DNA from: Toxonevra muliebris
Lineage: Eukaryota; Arthropoda; Insecta; Diptera; Pallopteridae
Direction: 5' to 3'
NCBI GenBank assembly: GCA_963691655.1
Contig: OY829329.1
Location: forward strand, 57,487,408-57,551,407
Length of the DNA: 64,000 nt
Below are positions 1 through 12,142 of this stretch, one piece after another (within the stretch, counting starts at the first letter, position 1; each line of letters begins with the position of its first letter). A model generated the notes under the pieces. The model was not told the DNA's origin. It was given only the letters and a program-made list of their open reading frames with translations, and ran no database searches. The translations under genes and the position numbers were made by a program.

Positions 1-1005
1 ATCCGACTAAAAACCCAAACCAAAAATAGACCAAAATTTAATTAAAAAATCAGACCCATAGTAGAAATTTAGACAAAAAAACGTTTAAAATTCCAACAAA
101 AAGCAGACTAAAAAAAACCAAAAACCAGGCCTAAAAACTACATAAAATGCAGATGAAAAACTAAACCCAAATCAGGCTCAAAAGCATTTTAAATTTAGAC
201 CAAATGTTGGACCGAGTTTCAAACTGAAAATAGATTTAAAGATTCAGACCAAAACCTAGATTAAAATTAAGGACAAATTTCAGACAAAAAATCAAACCAA
301 AATAAAACGAAATCTCAAACCGAAATTCATCCCAAAAGCAGACAAGCTGTTAAGCTATCCTCACGGGTTATATTTACTGATTTTTGTAATAACTAAAATG
401 AATAAATAATAAAAAAAAAGTAGACCCAAAATTTGAATCGAAAGTAGACCAAAAACAAGTCTATAATTCACACCAGAAGCATCCAAAATTTAGACCACAA
501 TTCTGACCAAAAAAAGAGATCAAGATTTAATCCAAGAGGAGATAAAAAATCCCACCAAAAACGGGCAAAAACTACGACACAAATGAGGCCAAAAGCATCC
601 AAATTTTATACTTAAACTCTGCCGTATCAAAAATACGATCAATAACACTCCAAAAACTAGACTAAAATTGAAAAACAATATTCAAACAAAACATTGGAGT
701 GAAATCTAACAAAACTAAGACCCAAAACAAACCGAAAATTCATATCCAAAGGAGACCATAAATTGTGATGCTGATCAGGGCGAAAGTAACGAAAATTTCA
801 GCATTCAGTCAGGAGATCAGAATTCCAACCAAAAATAGTCTAAAATCTAGCCTAAATTTCAGAAACAAAATTCAGACAAACATTGGTCCAAATTCTGACA
901 AATCTGAAACCAAAAGCGAATCGAAAATGAGACCAGAAATTAACATAAAATTCATGCTGCCATCATTTCAAATGCCTCCAAACAGGCGATGCCCATCAAT
1001 TCACT
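1..1005. repeat. Degenerate A-rich minisatellite (CAGACCAAAA type)
   Basis: The stretch is built from many diverged short units of the form CAGACCAAAA, AGACCAAAATT and ACTAAAAACC, with no regular period. An open frame at 765-1007 is only this repeat read through. The same kind of tract recurs at about 28880-29260, and on the opposite strand at about 20230-20430. No coding signal is visible. It may be decayed satellite or a transposon-internal repeat. Confidence 0.6.
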
Positions 1006-1289
1006 AAAAATATGAGAACTGGCACCAACTACCCACCTTGCAGAATTCTTAGAAGATGTGGCATTACTGTATCTAATAGAGATTGTTGCTCTTTTTTCGG
1101 AGCAATTCTGAGCACAGATTTACATTGAACAGAAAAAGATTAAAATTTCTACTTTAAGAAATTTTTTTGAAAGTTTCAGGATTCACTGGTGTTTCAGCAA
1201 AATTGACCAAAATAAGATGTTGTGAGTTTTGGTAATCCAAAATTTATTTAAAAATGAATAATGATTTGAACCTAAATGTGAATCAGATG

Positions 1290-1720
1290 TGATCCGGAAT
1301 GTGTACAAAGATCTTGGTGTGATCAGTGGTTTGAATGATCTATCATTGAAGTTGAGGCAATCGAAGATCTGAATGTAATTACAGATTTTAAAGTGATCAA
1401 CGATCGAAAAGAGATCTACGTTTGATGTGATCGATGATCTTGATATGTCTGACGATTTTCATGAGACTAAGGACCATCATGCGATAGACAATTTGGACGC
1501 GATCTGTGATCTGAATGTAATTGATTGTATTAATTCTTAGGGTGTAAATACCGACTTCTATGCAATCGATAAATTTTAAGCATGTTTGCGTATTTACAGT
1601 GAAAAGTTTCTTCGAATTGGCTTTGACATACATCAGTTACAATTGTATTTCAATCAAGTTCACAACAAAAAGAGATCTCATTCAATTGTACTAGAATGTA
1701 AATGAATATACACTCCTTCA
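1290..1720. repeat. GATC-rich degenerate minisatellite, tract 1
   Basis: Short units combining GATC with AATGTGATC or GATCTGAATGT recur every 20 to 25 bases (for example GTGATCAACGATC and GTGATCGATGATC). Units are heavily diverged. Related tracts occur at 3125-3321, 4630-5378 (interrupted by a MITE) and 5588-5852, so this is one dispersed repeat family in the first 6 kb. Confidence 0.6.
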
Positions 1721-3124
1721 TACAATCGGTTAATACAATATTTTATGTTTCTCAATGTGAAAACAGAACTTTAAGCACCCAATTTCAGTTTCAAAATGCA
1801 CTTCCAACTCTCTAACGCTATCACAGAGCGCACCCACAAAAATACCATCATCATCACCAACAACAATAACATCAGCTTCGTCGTCACCAACGTTGTCACG
1901 GTCGACACTATCATCATCGTCATCATCATCATCATCACTTGCAGCTAGCACCAAACACTAAGCAACAACAGCAGGAATAACAATGACGTTAAGTAGGCAA
2001 ACACGATGATGGTGAAGCATACAAAGAAGAAGCTGAAGAAGAGAATAGCAGAACCACCACATCGTGATAGTGCAAAGTTTTTTTTTTGGCATAAAAATTC
2101 TCACGATTTTTTTTTTCGTCGTTTCGTTTATTTTTTTCGAGTTAAGTTTAGTTGGCCACATCGGGCCAACAGCAGTCAAATAGTTTCTAGGGAACTTCTT
2201 CTTTGTTGTTGAATGCTGCTACTGCCGCTTCTTTTGTTGTTGTTGCTGCTGCCTTCAAACAAATACCAAAGCTAAAGAGTTAGTCAAGAAATTATGAAAT
2301 GCTAAGAAGAAAAAAAAAATGTTTAAGTTTTTTCCTGGCATTTTTTTTTTCTGCTAAATAGTTGGAGTGGAAAAGTAATCGTTTTTCAGTTTTGGGACAT
2401 TAGCTTAATATTTGCTTGCGAAAACAATTCTCTCTATGGTTTTATAGTCTTTACAAATTTTTAATGTTATTTGGTTTCATTTTCTTCGATTCTTCTATAT
2501 TGCTAATCTGTTCAATTTAACCCTTTCGGAGTTTTTCTTGTTGAGTAGTACAACATTTTATATATGCTTAAGTATTTTTTGAATTTATATAGTTATAATT
2601 TTGAAATAATCCGATTTTGAAATTTGACAAATTGCTAGCCTTCAGTGACTTCTATATCTTGGTTGCATGCATGTTAATATTTAATCATTAATAGTATAAA
2701 AAAACGGAATTCCAGCGCTGACTTTTTGACATGATCGATTAAACAAAGCGTATTAGTTTTGGAAAAACAAAGAGTATTAATGATTTCATGAATAAATATT
2801 TCTAATTATGCTAAATTTGTTGTACCCGCCTAAAACATGTCAAGTTAAGACGTTGTAATAATTAATTTTAAAATTTTACATAACTAATATTTCGTTTTTT
2901 TTTATATGTTTATTAACATTTGATAAACAAATCTGTCAATCACACCGCGGAAAGATAGGAAACCTTGAACTTTTTGTTATTTATACGATGGTTGAAGTGT
3001 CAGCACATTGAGTTAATTTTTAAAAACCTTTTAGGAATTTTTAAACTTAAAATTTGTTTGTTTTAATTTTGTATAAAGTTAACCCTTAATTGCTTGTTCT
3101 AAAAAAAAAATCCTCTGCCAATGA
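1721..3124. other. AT-rich non-coding stretch
   Basis: No gene is recognised. It holds an ATC/AAC trinucleotide run at about 1845-1940, which creates a spurious Asp-rich frame on the minus strand, several poly-T runs, and otherwise featureless AT-rich DNA. Confidence 0.5.
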
Positions 3125-3321
3125 ATGTGGATCGACAATCTTAATATGATCGGCGACCTAGCTGTGAATAAAAATCGAGAAGTAAGCCACGATCAGAATT
3201 TGGCGAATATAATCAGCGATTTTTAGATTTGATGACAGTATAATTGACAGAGGTAGATCTCCAACCTGTGAATGATAACTAAGATGTAATCCGAGATCGA
3301 AATCTGTTCCGAATACGTTCG
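3125..3321. repeat. GATC-rich degenerate minisatellite, tract 2
   Basis: The tract has the same unit style as 1290-1720 (GATCGGCGACCTAGCTGTGAA, CCACGATCAGAATTTGG, GAGATCGAAATC, shown in pieces). Its order of units near 3160-3200 matches the DNA flanking the MITE at 4698-5230, which indicates a longer higher-order repeat. Confidence 0.5.
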
Positions 3322-4625
3322 ACCAAAGAATATATAATACATAAAAGGCGCATCTCTCAAAATTTTTCCGAAATATGTTTCTTTCGTTTCGAGTGCGGGC
3401 GGTCGCAGTAAAGAGGAAGAGCAAAACCAATCATTTATTTTGCTTTTACTCTATCCCATACACTCTCATGGTGTTTTTTTTTTCTTAGGCTCTCGCATAT
3501 CGTTACAGAGTACTGCTAAGTGAGACTGGGTATCAGTGTGACCAACTTTTATTTTTCAAAATCCGCGTATTTTCTTGAAAAACGCGCTAAATTTTTTTTC
3601 TTATAAAAGTGCGAGAAAACTCAATACATTTAAACTTTTACACTAATACACGCAAACATTTGCTACTTCTAGCCAATGAAAATTTCTTCGATTTTTCGAA
3701 GATAACACGTATTCTGCGTATTCTGAACAGAGCGCTTAATCACTTTTTCTCCGCGTTTTAATATTCAAAAAGCATTGTTGCGTTGTTGTCGAGTATCAAT
3801 ATTGCTTTCCAACCTAATTATTTTTTTTTTTTCATATTGTGACCCAAAATTGTGGTCGTAGTTAAATTTCTTTTTAGTAATATTTTTTTTTTTTTTTTGT
3901 ATTCGAAAAAGCATAAAAAGTTGAAATCAATCGATTTAGAAAGTTTTTAAGGGGCCTCCTCCCGTTGTTACTTTTAAAAAATCTAATTTTTTACACTTTC
4001 TTCAGGTATATGTTTTCAAAAATATGTCTACAAATTTTTAAGTTGATCCAGAGAAAATTTTTTCCTCTTTGTTATTTGCAAAAAATTTTCTTCTTGACAT
4101 TAAAGAAAGTTGTAACTTTAAACGAGTTTTTCTCAAAAAAGTCATCATTGAAGTCGGTGACCACGATTATTCAACAACTTCTAAACCGATTATTTTCATG
4201 TTTATATGCTTTTTCAATATATATTAATCTAGATTGATCGAAGGAAAACTTTTTTTTACAACTGAAACAGCGTTTTTTTTATTTAAAATTGAACTGTTAA
4301 CTTTGACAGTCGGCCATTTAACAGAATATGCATATTTTTTCAAATCCTTTGATTAATTAAATCCATTTCATTTTTGGATTTCAAATGTTCTAGAAAAAAA
4401 AGAAACATGAAAAAAAAGAAAATACACAACTCTCATTGAAAAACCCCTCTCATTAAACAAAGCCAACAACAAAAAGAAACAAACTATTTCAACCACTCAT
4501 TGGTTTTATGAGAACAACTGAATTTTGAGTGTAAACTGGAGGCAGTTATGGCTCCATAGAACAAAATTTTTGTGCAAATAAATTTGTTCGTGATGCGCCT
4601 TCTATGTATTATATATTCTTTGGTT
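3322..4625. repeat. 1.3-kb unit bounded by 33-bp inverted repeats
   Basis: A 33-base arm at 3322-3354 (contains ACCAAAGAATATATAATAC) is the near-perfect reverse complement of 4592-4625, with one visible mismatch. Weaker inverted similarity continues inward (ATTGGTTTT at about 3428 and 4499). The interior is AT-rich with long T runs and has no recognisable protein. It could be a non-autonomous foldback transposon or an inverted duplication of the surrounding minisatellite. Confidence 0.4.
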
Positions 4626-4697
4626 AGACGTTATGAATCAGAGTTGATAATATATAAGTAATGAGCGATATAGGCGTGAATGACAATTAAGAAGTTA

Positions 4698-5230
4698 CAC
4701 GCAAAGAAAAAATTCGTTTCTCAGAAAAGAAATTTTCACTAAACGAACTTTGTTCATGGAATGTTTTTATGATGAACGAACATTTATGTATCATAAACGA
4801 CTGTATTCGGTTGCCATGAACGAAGATTTATTCATCATAAATGGTTCAATTCTTTCACAATAACCTAAAAACGTTTCTATTCTATTCTTTTACGATGAAC
4901 TAAAAACTTTTGCAAATAAAATGCAATATTTCCCTGAAAAATATATAAAGAAATCAAAAACAATTTTCTTATGTACATTGGCATTTTATTGTGGTTTTTG
5001 TTTAAACAAAATTTTCTGATTAAAAACTGGAAAAAGTGTATGAAATTTACATAAAATTATATTATTACAATTCTTTTATTATTTATTATAAATCACACAC
5101 TTTTATTAGTTTTTTATAAGAACCACGCACTTTTTTATAGACAAAAAGAAATGTGATGAAATAATTTCAATGCACAAATTCCTCATTCCTCAGAAACGTT
5201 CCCGATAAACGTTTTTTTTTTCTTTGCGTG
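4698..5230. mobile_element. 533-bp MITE, TIR CACGCAAAG, TA target duplication
   Basis: The ends are inverted repeats: CACGCAAAGAAAAAA at the left and TTTTTTTTCTTTGCGTG at the right, followed inward by a second inverted block (CGTTTCTCAG and CAGAAACG). Both ends are flanked by TA. Removing the element restores the GATC minisatellite order seen at 3160-3200, which acts as an empty-site comparison. There is no coding capacity. TA duplication and size suggest a Tc1/mariner-derived non-autonomous element; that assignment is an inference. Confidence 0.7.
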
Positions 5231-5378
5231 TATCCACGATCAGAATGAGTTCAATGATCTCAACATGATCCACAATATGAAAGTGATCGACAATTTAAAT
5301 GTAATCGGTAATCTCGCTGTGAATGACAATAGAGATGAAATTCAAGATCCGAATTAAGTCAACGATCTACATGTAAGT
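5231..5378. repeat. GATC-rich degenerate minisatellite, tract 3
   Basis: The GATC-unit repeat continues from 4630-4697 across the inserted MITE (CCACGATCAGAATGAG, AACATGATCC, GTGATCGAC, AAGATCCGAATT). Confidence 0.5.
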
Positions 5379-5587
5379 CTGTGGCAATAAGGAATAACAG
5401 CTACCTCAATGGTCGACTAAAAACCTGTTGCGTATTTTTCATTATTAAACCCAAAATATTGAAAGTTTTTACATAATTATTGGAGTTTATTTAATAAAAA
5501 ACTATAGCGACTGCTAAATTACAAAAATTTTTGAAAAACTTTCAACATTCCACTTTTGAGTTAAGCTGTTATTCTTTATTGCCACAG
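5379..5587. mobile_element. 209-bp MITE with 24-bp terminal inverted repeats
   Basis: The left end begins CTGTGGCAATAAGGAATAAC and the right end is its reverse complement with one mismatch, so both arms read CTGTGGCAATAA inward. The inverted similarity continues for a few more bases (AGCT, then CTCAA). It interrupts the GATC minisatellite. There is no coding capacity. I do not see a convincing target duplication, so the superfamily is unassigned. Confidence 0.65.
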
Positions 5588-5852
5588 AAATGAGGTTTAA
5601 AAATGCGATCGGTGATATGACTGTGCTTGACAATCAACATGATTAGTATATATAATTTATGATCTAAACACGACTGGGGATCTAAATGCATTGGCGATCT
5701 GATCTGAGAAACAGACGAAATGTGATAGGAGGTTAATACGTAATCTTCAATTTCAATGAGTATGATTGATATTCTGAATATGGTTTCTAAATCTGGATGC
5801 ATAACCGAGTTAAATGTGGTCGAAGATATTAACATAATCTTAGATCTGGTTG
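5588..5852. repeat. GATC-rich degenerate minisatellite, tract 4
   Basis: GATC-unit repeats (GCGATCGGTGATATGAC, GGCGATCTGATCTGAG, AATGTGGTCGAAGATATT) resume after the MITE and end at the poly-G element's target duplication. Confidence 0.5.
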
Positions 5853-5863
5853 TGATTCATAAT

Positions 5864-6736
5864 AGGGCCGTAGCCTCAAAAAAATGGCCAAAAGTGGCAA
5901 AAAATTCACAGAATAATCAAATTAAATTTTTTCAAATAAATATTAATCAATGTGCATTCTAATGCATTTTTATTATCGTGAGGGACATAATTGCATTAAC
6001 TCATTGACTTCCCACTACTGATGATGTACCCAACCTCAAAAAAATTACCAAAAATAGTAGAGGCTAATTTTTTTCAAATGATCATATATGGGAATTTGAG
6101 CCATTATCAATGATAAGGAACCTGGATGAGGTTGGCTTATATTCCATAAATTCGTAAAGTCACAGCATTGAAAGAGATCTGGTGATGCTCTGAGCAATAA
6201 TGCGTTAAAGAATTAATTATATTTTAAAACTGCATGGGTTTTGGTAATAAGATGGAGTTTTTGCGAAAGAATTTTTCACGTTGAACACGAATCTGAGGTC
6301 AAAAACTTCCCATCACGTCACGTTTTAGGAAAAAAGGATCCGATAATGTTTTCTATTTTTATTAATTTTTAAACTTTTCAAACTGATTCAGGACGAAACT
6401 TCAAAAAAAAATTAAAAACAGTTACTGACCTAAAAAAAACTATGAATGCAGGAGTGCTCAGTATCACCTTCTCTTTTTGAATCCGTAGTCAAACCTAATG
6501 TCGAAGGAAAACAAATCGGATTTGATCGCATAGTGTAACTAAGATTCCAAATTTATTTTTTATATTTGACTTTTTAGAAAAAAAAACCGATGTAAGTAAA
6601 AAATATCGTTAAATAGATTTTATTTTGACTTTTTTTCCATCCATTGGCAATTAATCTCAAAAATTAGAATAAAGTTTCCACATTTCGGGGGGGGGGGGGG
6701 GGCAGAACCCCCAAAACCTCCCCCTAAATACGGCCT
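5864..6736 (+). mobile_element. 873-bp non-autonomous element with poly-G tract, 11-bp TSD
   Basis: The ends are imperfect inverted repeats, AGGGCCGTAGCC at the left and TAAATACGGCCT at the right. An 11-bp direct repeat TGATTCATAAT flanks it (5853-5863 and 6737-6747). A run of about 17 G lies near the right end at 6687. Related copies are at 38658-39540 (near full length, opposite orientation), 33711-34365 (partial) and 40966-41016 (end only). There is no transposase. A duplication of this length fits Mutator-like elements (usually 8-11 bp), but the family is not proven. Confidence 0.7.
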
Positions 6737-6747
6737 TGATTCATAAT

Positions 6748-9700
6748 GTAGATGATGTACTCGGAGATCAGAACGTGATTCTTTGGCATCTGTTATCTGC
6801 TTAAACTAAATGGGAAAAAGCTTAGGGTTATAAGAAGCTCCTAGAAACCACTTTTTTACGGTCAGGTCAAACTTAAAAAATATTTAAGCAAAGGTCCTTA
6901 AAATTCCGATTCCTATTAAAAACAAAAGTTTATTTTAATTCGGCATTCATTTTGAAGCAGTTAAAATTTCGATTTGAAGAAATTTTGCAGTTCAAGTGCG
7001 AGTGGTAAATTCAGTCAAAAATCAATGCATTTATTTCCTACACAGACTCTACAGCCCTGATTCGCTGATTGTATAAGTAAGTAAATTATAAATAAGCAAA
7101 ATCTTTTCTGTAAGTATTCAATGTTTAATCATCTTACCACGAATGCAAATAAATATTGGCATGTTGCATGCTACCAAACATGCACAAATTATGGTAGTAC
7201 AATGGGTTAAATAAATATTAAAAACCTAGACACTTGTCGTGGTTTTGTTTTCTGATGTCTCTAAAAACATTTTAAAATGCATAAACTATTAACTAGTTTC
7301 TTTTTTTATTTAATTTTTTTCTAAACAAATTTAACTAAACTCTGGGGCAGAAATGGCAAGGAAAGAGGGTACAGTAATGATGTTTTATATGCAGAGGTAC
7401 CTATGTGAATATATCGAATGCATAAGGCTTTAAGGCTTCTCATGTTTACGATGAATGCAATTATTGCAATTTGTTTTTACTATTATGACGTAAATATGCA
7501 AAAAGAAAAAATCATAGAAAGAGAGTGCATGCAGAAGAAGACCGCACCGCTATATATGTAGGTGGGTAGAATAGTTTATTGTATTTGCTTTTGGGCACAG
7601 AAATATGAAAATGCAAATTCGTGTGCGAAGTACTTAAAAGAAAAGAGGAAAAAATAAAAAAAAAAATTTTTTTTTTTTTGAGAAAACATGAATATCTATT
7701 GATGTTGGAGATGAGGTTCTACAATCCAAAGCGAATTCGGGGAACCAAATGAAATTAAAATGCAGTAAATATATGCATAGATTTGTTGTATGTGATTCAC
7801 CATATTTATGGAGAATTGTGTATAAGAAATAAAGAAATAGGCTTTAGGGAAGAGTAACTTGCTGTTTCTATCGTTTAGCACAAAGAAAAGTGTTCTATGG
7901 TTATTAGCGCTTGTTTGTTTCCCGTGTATTGATTGAATGAGCCTGCTTAAGGAGTTGATTTAATTTTAATTTGTATTAAACTAAACTGCAACAGTAGCAA
8001 AAGAGTATCATAAAAATGCAATCAAGTTGTGGATAAAATATTAAAATAGTTTAAAGAATATTTTGTTTTAAAAGAATTGATATTTCATCATCGATGGAAA
8101 TAAACAACAGTGATTGGTGGAATAGTTTCCCTCTATCTCTCTCTATATAAATATATCCAAAAGCACACGTGTGCTAATTAGTGCAGTTGATAGCAGTGAA
8201 ATTTCTTTGCTGGTTTTGTAACAGCGAAGAATTCATACATAAAATTAGAGTACATAATATTTATTAATAATATTAAATTTATTTCATCGATTCCCATATT
8301 ATGAAAGATTTTTATGGCACAAAGTGAGAAGTTGTTACGCTCACTTGGTGAAAATCTTTCTCTTTATTTATTATCGAGCTTAAAGTCTTTTACGCTCAGC
8401 TTATGTGATAGGAATCAGTAGCATTGATTGGTCAATTCAAAATATAGAGTGGGTAACTCTCTCTCTCACTCTCTTTCTCTGTTTAAGACTTAAACTTTAA
8501 GTTATAAAATAACAATAGCAAAAGTATTTTCTAAGAATTAAAATATAGAAAAATGTTGATGTTTGAAGAAAAAAAATACTGAAAATTGTTTAAACTAAGC
8601 AAAAAATTAGTGAAAAAAAAGGTTCACTGAAAAAAATCAACAAGCAATCAAATGCACTGTAACATGAAAATTATACAACAACAAACAACTTACACACTAG
8701 CTGTGTAATTTTTATTCCCACAGATACCACAAACATTGAATGCGGATCATTAGATACTTTTATAGTACATTTTTCTTAGAGAGTTCAACTCGATAGACAG
8801 CAAGCGCAACCACAAAAAAAAAAAAAAAAAAAAAAGACAGCCATCAACAACAACAATAACAAAAACAGTACAAACAAAGCACGTTTTGTGCGACACAAAC
8901 AAAAATAAAGAGAAAAAAAAGTTACATTCTTACTTGTACTTGTATCTAAAAGATGCAAAAGTATTTGTTGCTGCTGCTGCACACATTTGAAGTAGCAGAG
9001 CAAGTACAAGTAAGTATCTGCAACTCAGTTGGGAGTATAGAACAAGTGAAAATACAACAGCAACAACAAGCAGGAACAAACAAAAAAAAATAAAGAACGG
9101 GTGACTACAAATGGGACATAAGTGCAACAAATAGAACAATAAAAATAAGAAAAAATATTAAATAAAAAAATAAAAAAAAACGTAAAAAGAAAATTTCTCT
9201 AAATAGAAAAAAGCGGCGTGCGACTTTTTCTGTCTCTCTCAAATAAAACGTAAGAAAACTCTTTGCAACATGTGAATATTGCAATTATGTCGCACTGTCG
9301 CGATTGGTTGCCTACGTTTGCTATGTACAATCCAAACTCATCAGCAGCCAGCATCGTCGTCTGGATTTAGGGTAACCGCATATTAGTCTCCGAAGAAGAA
9401 CAGCAGGAAATTGTTACAAATATATTCGCTTTCAGAAAGAATCATATACGTTTTTGCATTGCCTTTGCTAAGTTTTGAAGTGACAAGTGCATGTCGGCAC
9501 AAAAACACAAAAAAATAGCTCAAGAAACAGAAATTATGAAATCCAAATATGTTTTATACTTTATTATCGTTACTGTCACTGTGGTGCAGCAAAAACAAAG
9601 TATTTGTTTTCTTTTTCTACAATATACGTTCATACATGCTTGTGTCTTGCATCAAATCTTTATTTATGACACTTATGACTTTCTTGCATCTCTCTCAAAT

Positions 9701-10174
9701 ATCTAGGTATTTACATATACATACGATTAAAGTAAGAAGTAAATTAGATGCAAGTACACGTTCAATATTTGTAAAATATTACCAAAGAGAATTTATGCAT
9801 TTTCATTGAGTATTACAACTTTGTCCAAGGTTGCAGATAGCAGTGTTTTTGAACTCAAAATCATAAGTTAATGTAATAATAATTTTCAAAACAAAATAAT
9901 ATAGCATAGTTTTTGAAAGGAAAGATAATCGAAAATATTTAGTATAGTTTGATCTGAAGACTTCTTTAAAATCAAGAATCCCATAAAACCAGGGAAAATG
10001 TCAATCGATTCTCATAAAAGCGTAAAAAGTATGAAATTTGCACCAAAATTGACTAAATTCTGAAGCGAAAAATAACATAAAACATTTTAAATATTAAGAT
10101 AATTATATTATTATTAGAGACTTATATCCCAAAATGCTGAAAGTTTTTTATATTTACAATTAAATTTACAATTT
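6748..10174. other. AT-rich non-coding stretch with microsatellites
   Basis: I see no gene or transposon here. It contains CT-rich runs at about 8130-8150 and 8455-8480, a 24-base poly-A at 8814, and CAA/CAG-rich DNA at about 8840-9075 that gives low-complexity minus-strand frames. A less AT-rich patch at about 9290-9420 could be a non-coding exon or regulatory DNA, but there is no direct support. Confidence 0.45.
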
Positions 10175-12142
10175 CACTGTGCTCGAATTTAAAAAAAGTT
10201 TTTTTGTAGCAGACGGGAGACATATCGTTTCTAACTAATTCAGGGTCAAGGAATTCAGTGGTGATAACCGTTTTTTCCACTATCAGCAGCGTTTCATACA
10301 AACATTTTTTTTTTAAGTTTTAGCTTGGGGTATACTACGAAGAGGGAGTTAATTGTAAGCGTATTTTCACTGACGGCTCCAGAACAGAATTCGGTTCGGG
10401 TTCTGGGGTCTTTATTGAAAATGATGGAGTGCACCTTTACTTCTCTCTTGGGTTGTACGCTTCTGTTTTTCAAGCAGAAATTTTTGCAATCATTAAGGCA
10501 ATGGACCATGTTATTGATAATGGTTGGAGAGAAAGTATTTAGTGACAGTCAGGCTGCCCTTAAATCCTTGTTTAATCCTCTAACCACGTCTAAACTTGTT
10601 ATGCATTGCAAATCCAGGCTTGATTGTGTTGGAAAACACAATACACTGCTGTTGATATGGGTTCCTGGACACTCAGAAATTTCAGGAAATGAATCGGCTG
10701 ACCTTCTGGCCAGACAGGGTTCGGAAACTAGACTTTGTCCTCTACGGCCATCAATACCACCATTAATGAGTGGGTCGCCTTGACCCACAATCGAAGCATC
10801 TAACAGACTTTCTGTTATCACTTAACAGAATGAGTACTTCTCTTGGGCCAAACATTTGCATATGATTGGCCTCGAAGCTAGTGCCTTCTGTGCTTCCTGT
10901 GGTTTGGAGGAAGAATGTGAAGAGACGGCGGACCACTTTCTTAGTGTCTGCCTCGCTTTCTGCCAGATCAGAGTAGGCATATTTGGTACTGGAGTGTTGG
11001 GAGACGAACACCTGAGCTCTCTAACACCGCAGGATCTGCTAAGATTTATTAATAAATCTGGTAGATTTAAAGAATAGCAAAAGGGAACACAGGATATAGT
11101 ACAATGGACGTAAAACTTGTCTGAGTGCTATATTCTTGAATACTTCTTTTGGCTGTTCCAACAAAAAAAAATAAAAATAAAATACTACGAAGATACAGGT
11201 TCTTCTTCTTACTGCGGTGAAAATTGGTATCGAGGGGTTTTTTTGGCATGAAAAAAACTAAATCTGATATTTATTTGCAGAAAAAAATAATTTTGAAAAT
11301 ACATCCCATACAAAAAACCGTAAAAAATCCCCAAAAAGTGGGAAATTTAAAACATTTTTGGAATTTGGATTTATGTTTCTTAAAACTAAGTTTACAAATT
11401 TTTGTTGTTCAGTGACCTATAGTAAAATTTGATGGGCGAAATATTTCTTGAACATAGTAACCCTCTATCAACCCTTGTAATGGGTCAAAAAAGTAATTTT
11501 TCGAAAAGGGCAAAAATTACCCGTACTGGTAGGCGCCAAAGGGTTAATATGTTGTAGGAAAATATTCTACGGAAAATTTTACTACAAATTTCCGAGCATA
11601 CAAACAAGCTTTGATGCAAAACTAACAAGTTGTTTTATGGTTTATTTTACTTAATCTGTTAGAAATGGGAAAACTTTAGGCCCGCATACAAAAAAAATTT
11701 GAGGTAAACTTTTAAAACGCAGAGACCCGTATAATTTTTTCTCCCGAGTTCTGTCAGAATCCACTTGCAGAACCTTATTATTTTTGGAAAAATTTATTTT
11801 TGGCGGATAGTTTAATTTTCGTTTAGTAACGTTTAATCGCTGATGATGAGAACTGGATGCTTATTTTTTAGCGGATTGTTCTAAAACTTTCAGAACCTAA
11901 TTTTTTAACGAACAAAATGATGTAAGCGAAAACTTAATTTATTTCGATGTAAAATTAGGGTACCTCCCATTCAAATATTCGAGATATGTCTAAAATTATT
12001 TTTTTCTACAAATAAATATCAAATTCAGTTTTTTCATGCCAAAAAACCCCTCGATACCAATTTTCACCACTAAACTTCTTGGCCCCGAATTAGTTAGAAA
12101 CGAAATGTCTCCCGTCTGCTACATTTTATGACTAGCACAGTG
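10175..12142. mobile_element. Long-TIR DNA element (CACTGTGCT ends), split by a LINE
   Basis: The left arm (10175-10264, continuing at 11216-11300) and right arm (about 11990-12142) are long inverted repeats. The outer end is CACTGTGCT on both sides, followed inward by GTAGCAGACGGGAGACAT and a block with GGTATCGAGGGGTTTTT. No transposase is recognisable in the 11300-11990 interior, so it is probably non-autonomous. The LINE at 10265-11215 interrupts the left arm. The flanking bases allow at most a short T-rich duplication, so the superfamily is open. Confidence 0.65.
10265..11215 (+). pseudogene. 5'-truncated LINE: RNase H and C-terminal Cys/His region
   Basis: Read across two frames, the DNA encodes a ribonuclease H domain of a non-LTR retrotransposon: YTDGS-like TDGSRTEF at 10369, QAEIFAI (Glu), SDSQAAL at about 10542 (Asp) and a WVPGHSEISGNESAD block at about 10659. 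A C-terminal Cys/His motif (CASCGLEEECEETADHF) follows at about 10890. A frameshift lies before SDSQ, and further breaks occur near 10782, so it is dead. The unit interrupts the inverted-repeat element, with a short repeated GGTGA at each edge that suggests a target duplication. The tail before 11215 is A-rich. The clade is probably Jockey- or I-like, but this is not certain. Confidence 0.75.

Noticed and set aside
1730..1954. Asp-rich minus-strand frame
   Set aside because: It is a translated ATC microsatellite, not a protein.
8785..9139. Minus-strand frames rich in Leu, Phe and Cys
   Set aside because: They translate CAA/CAG and poly-A runs and have no domain or coding bias.
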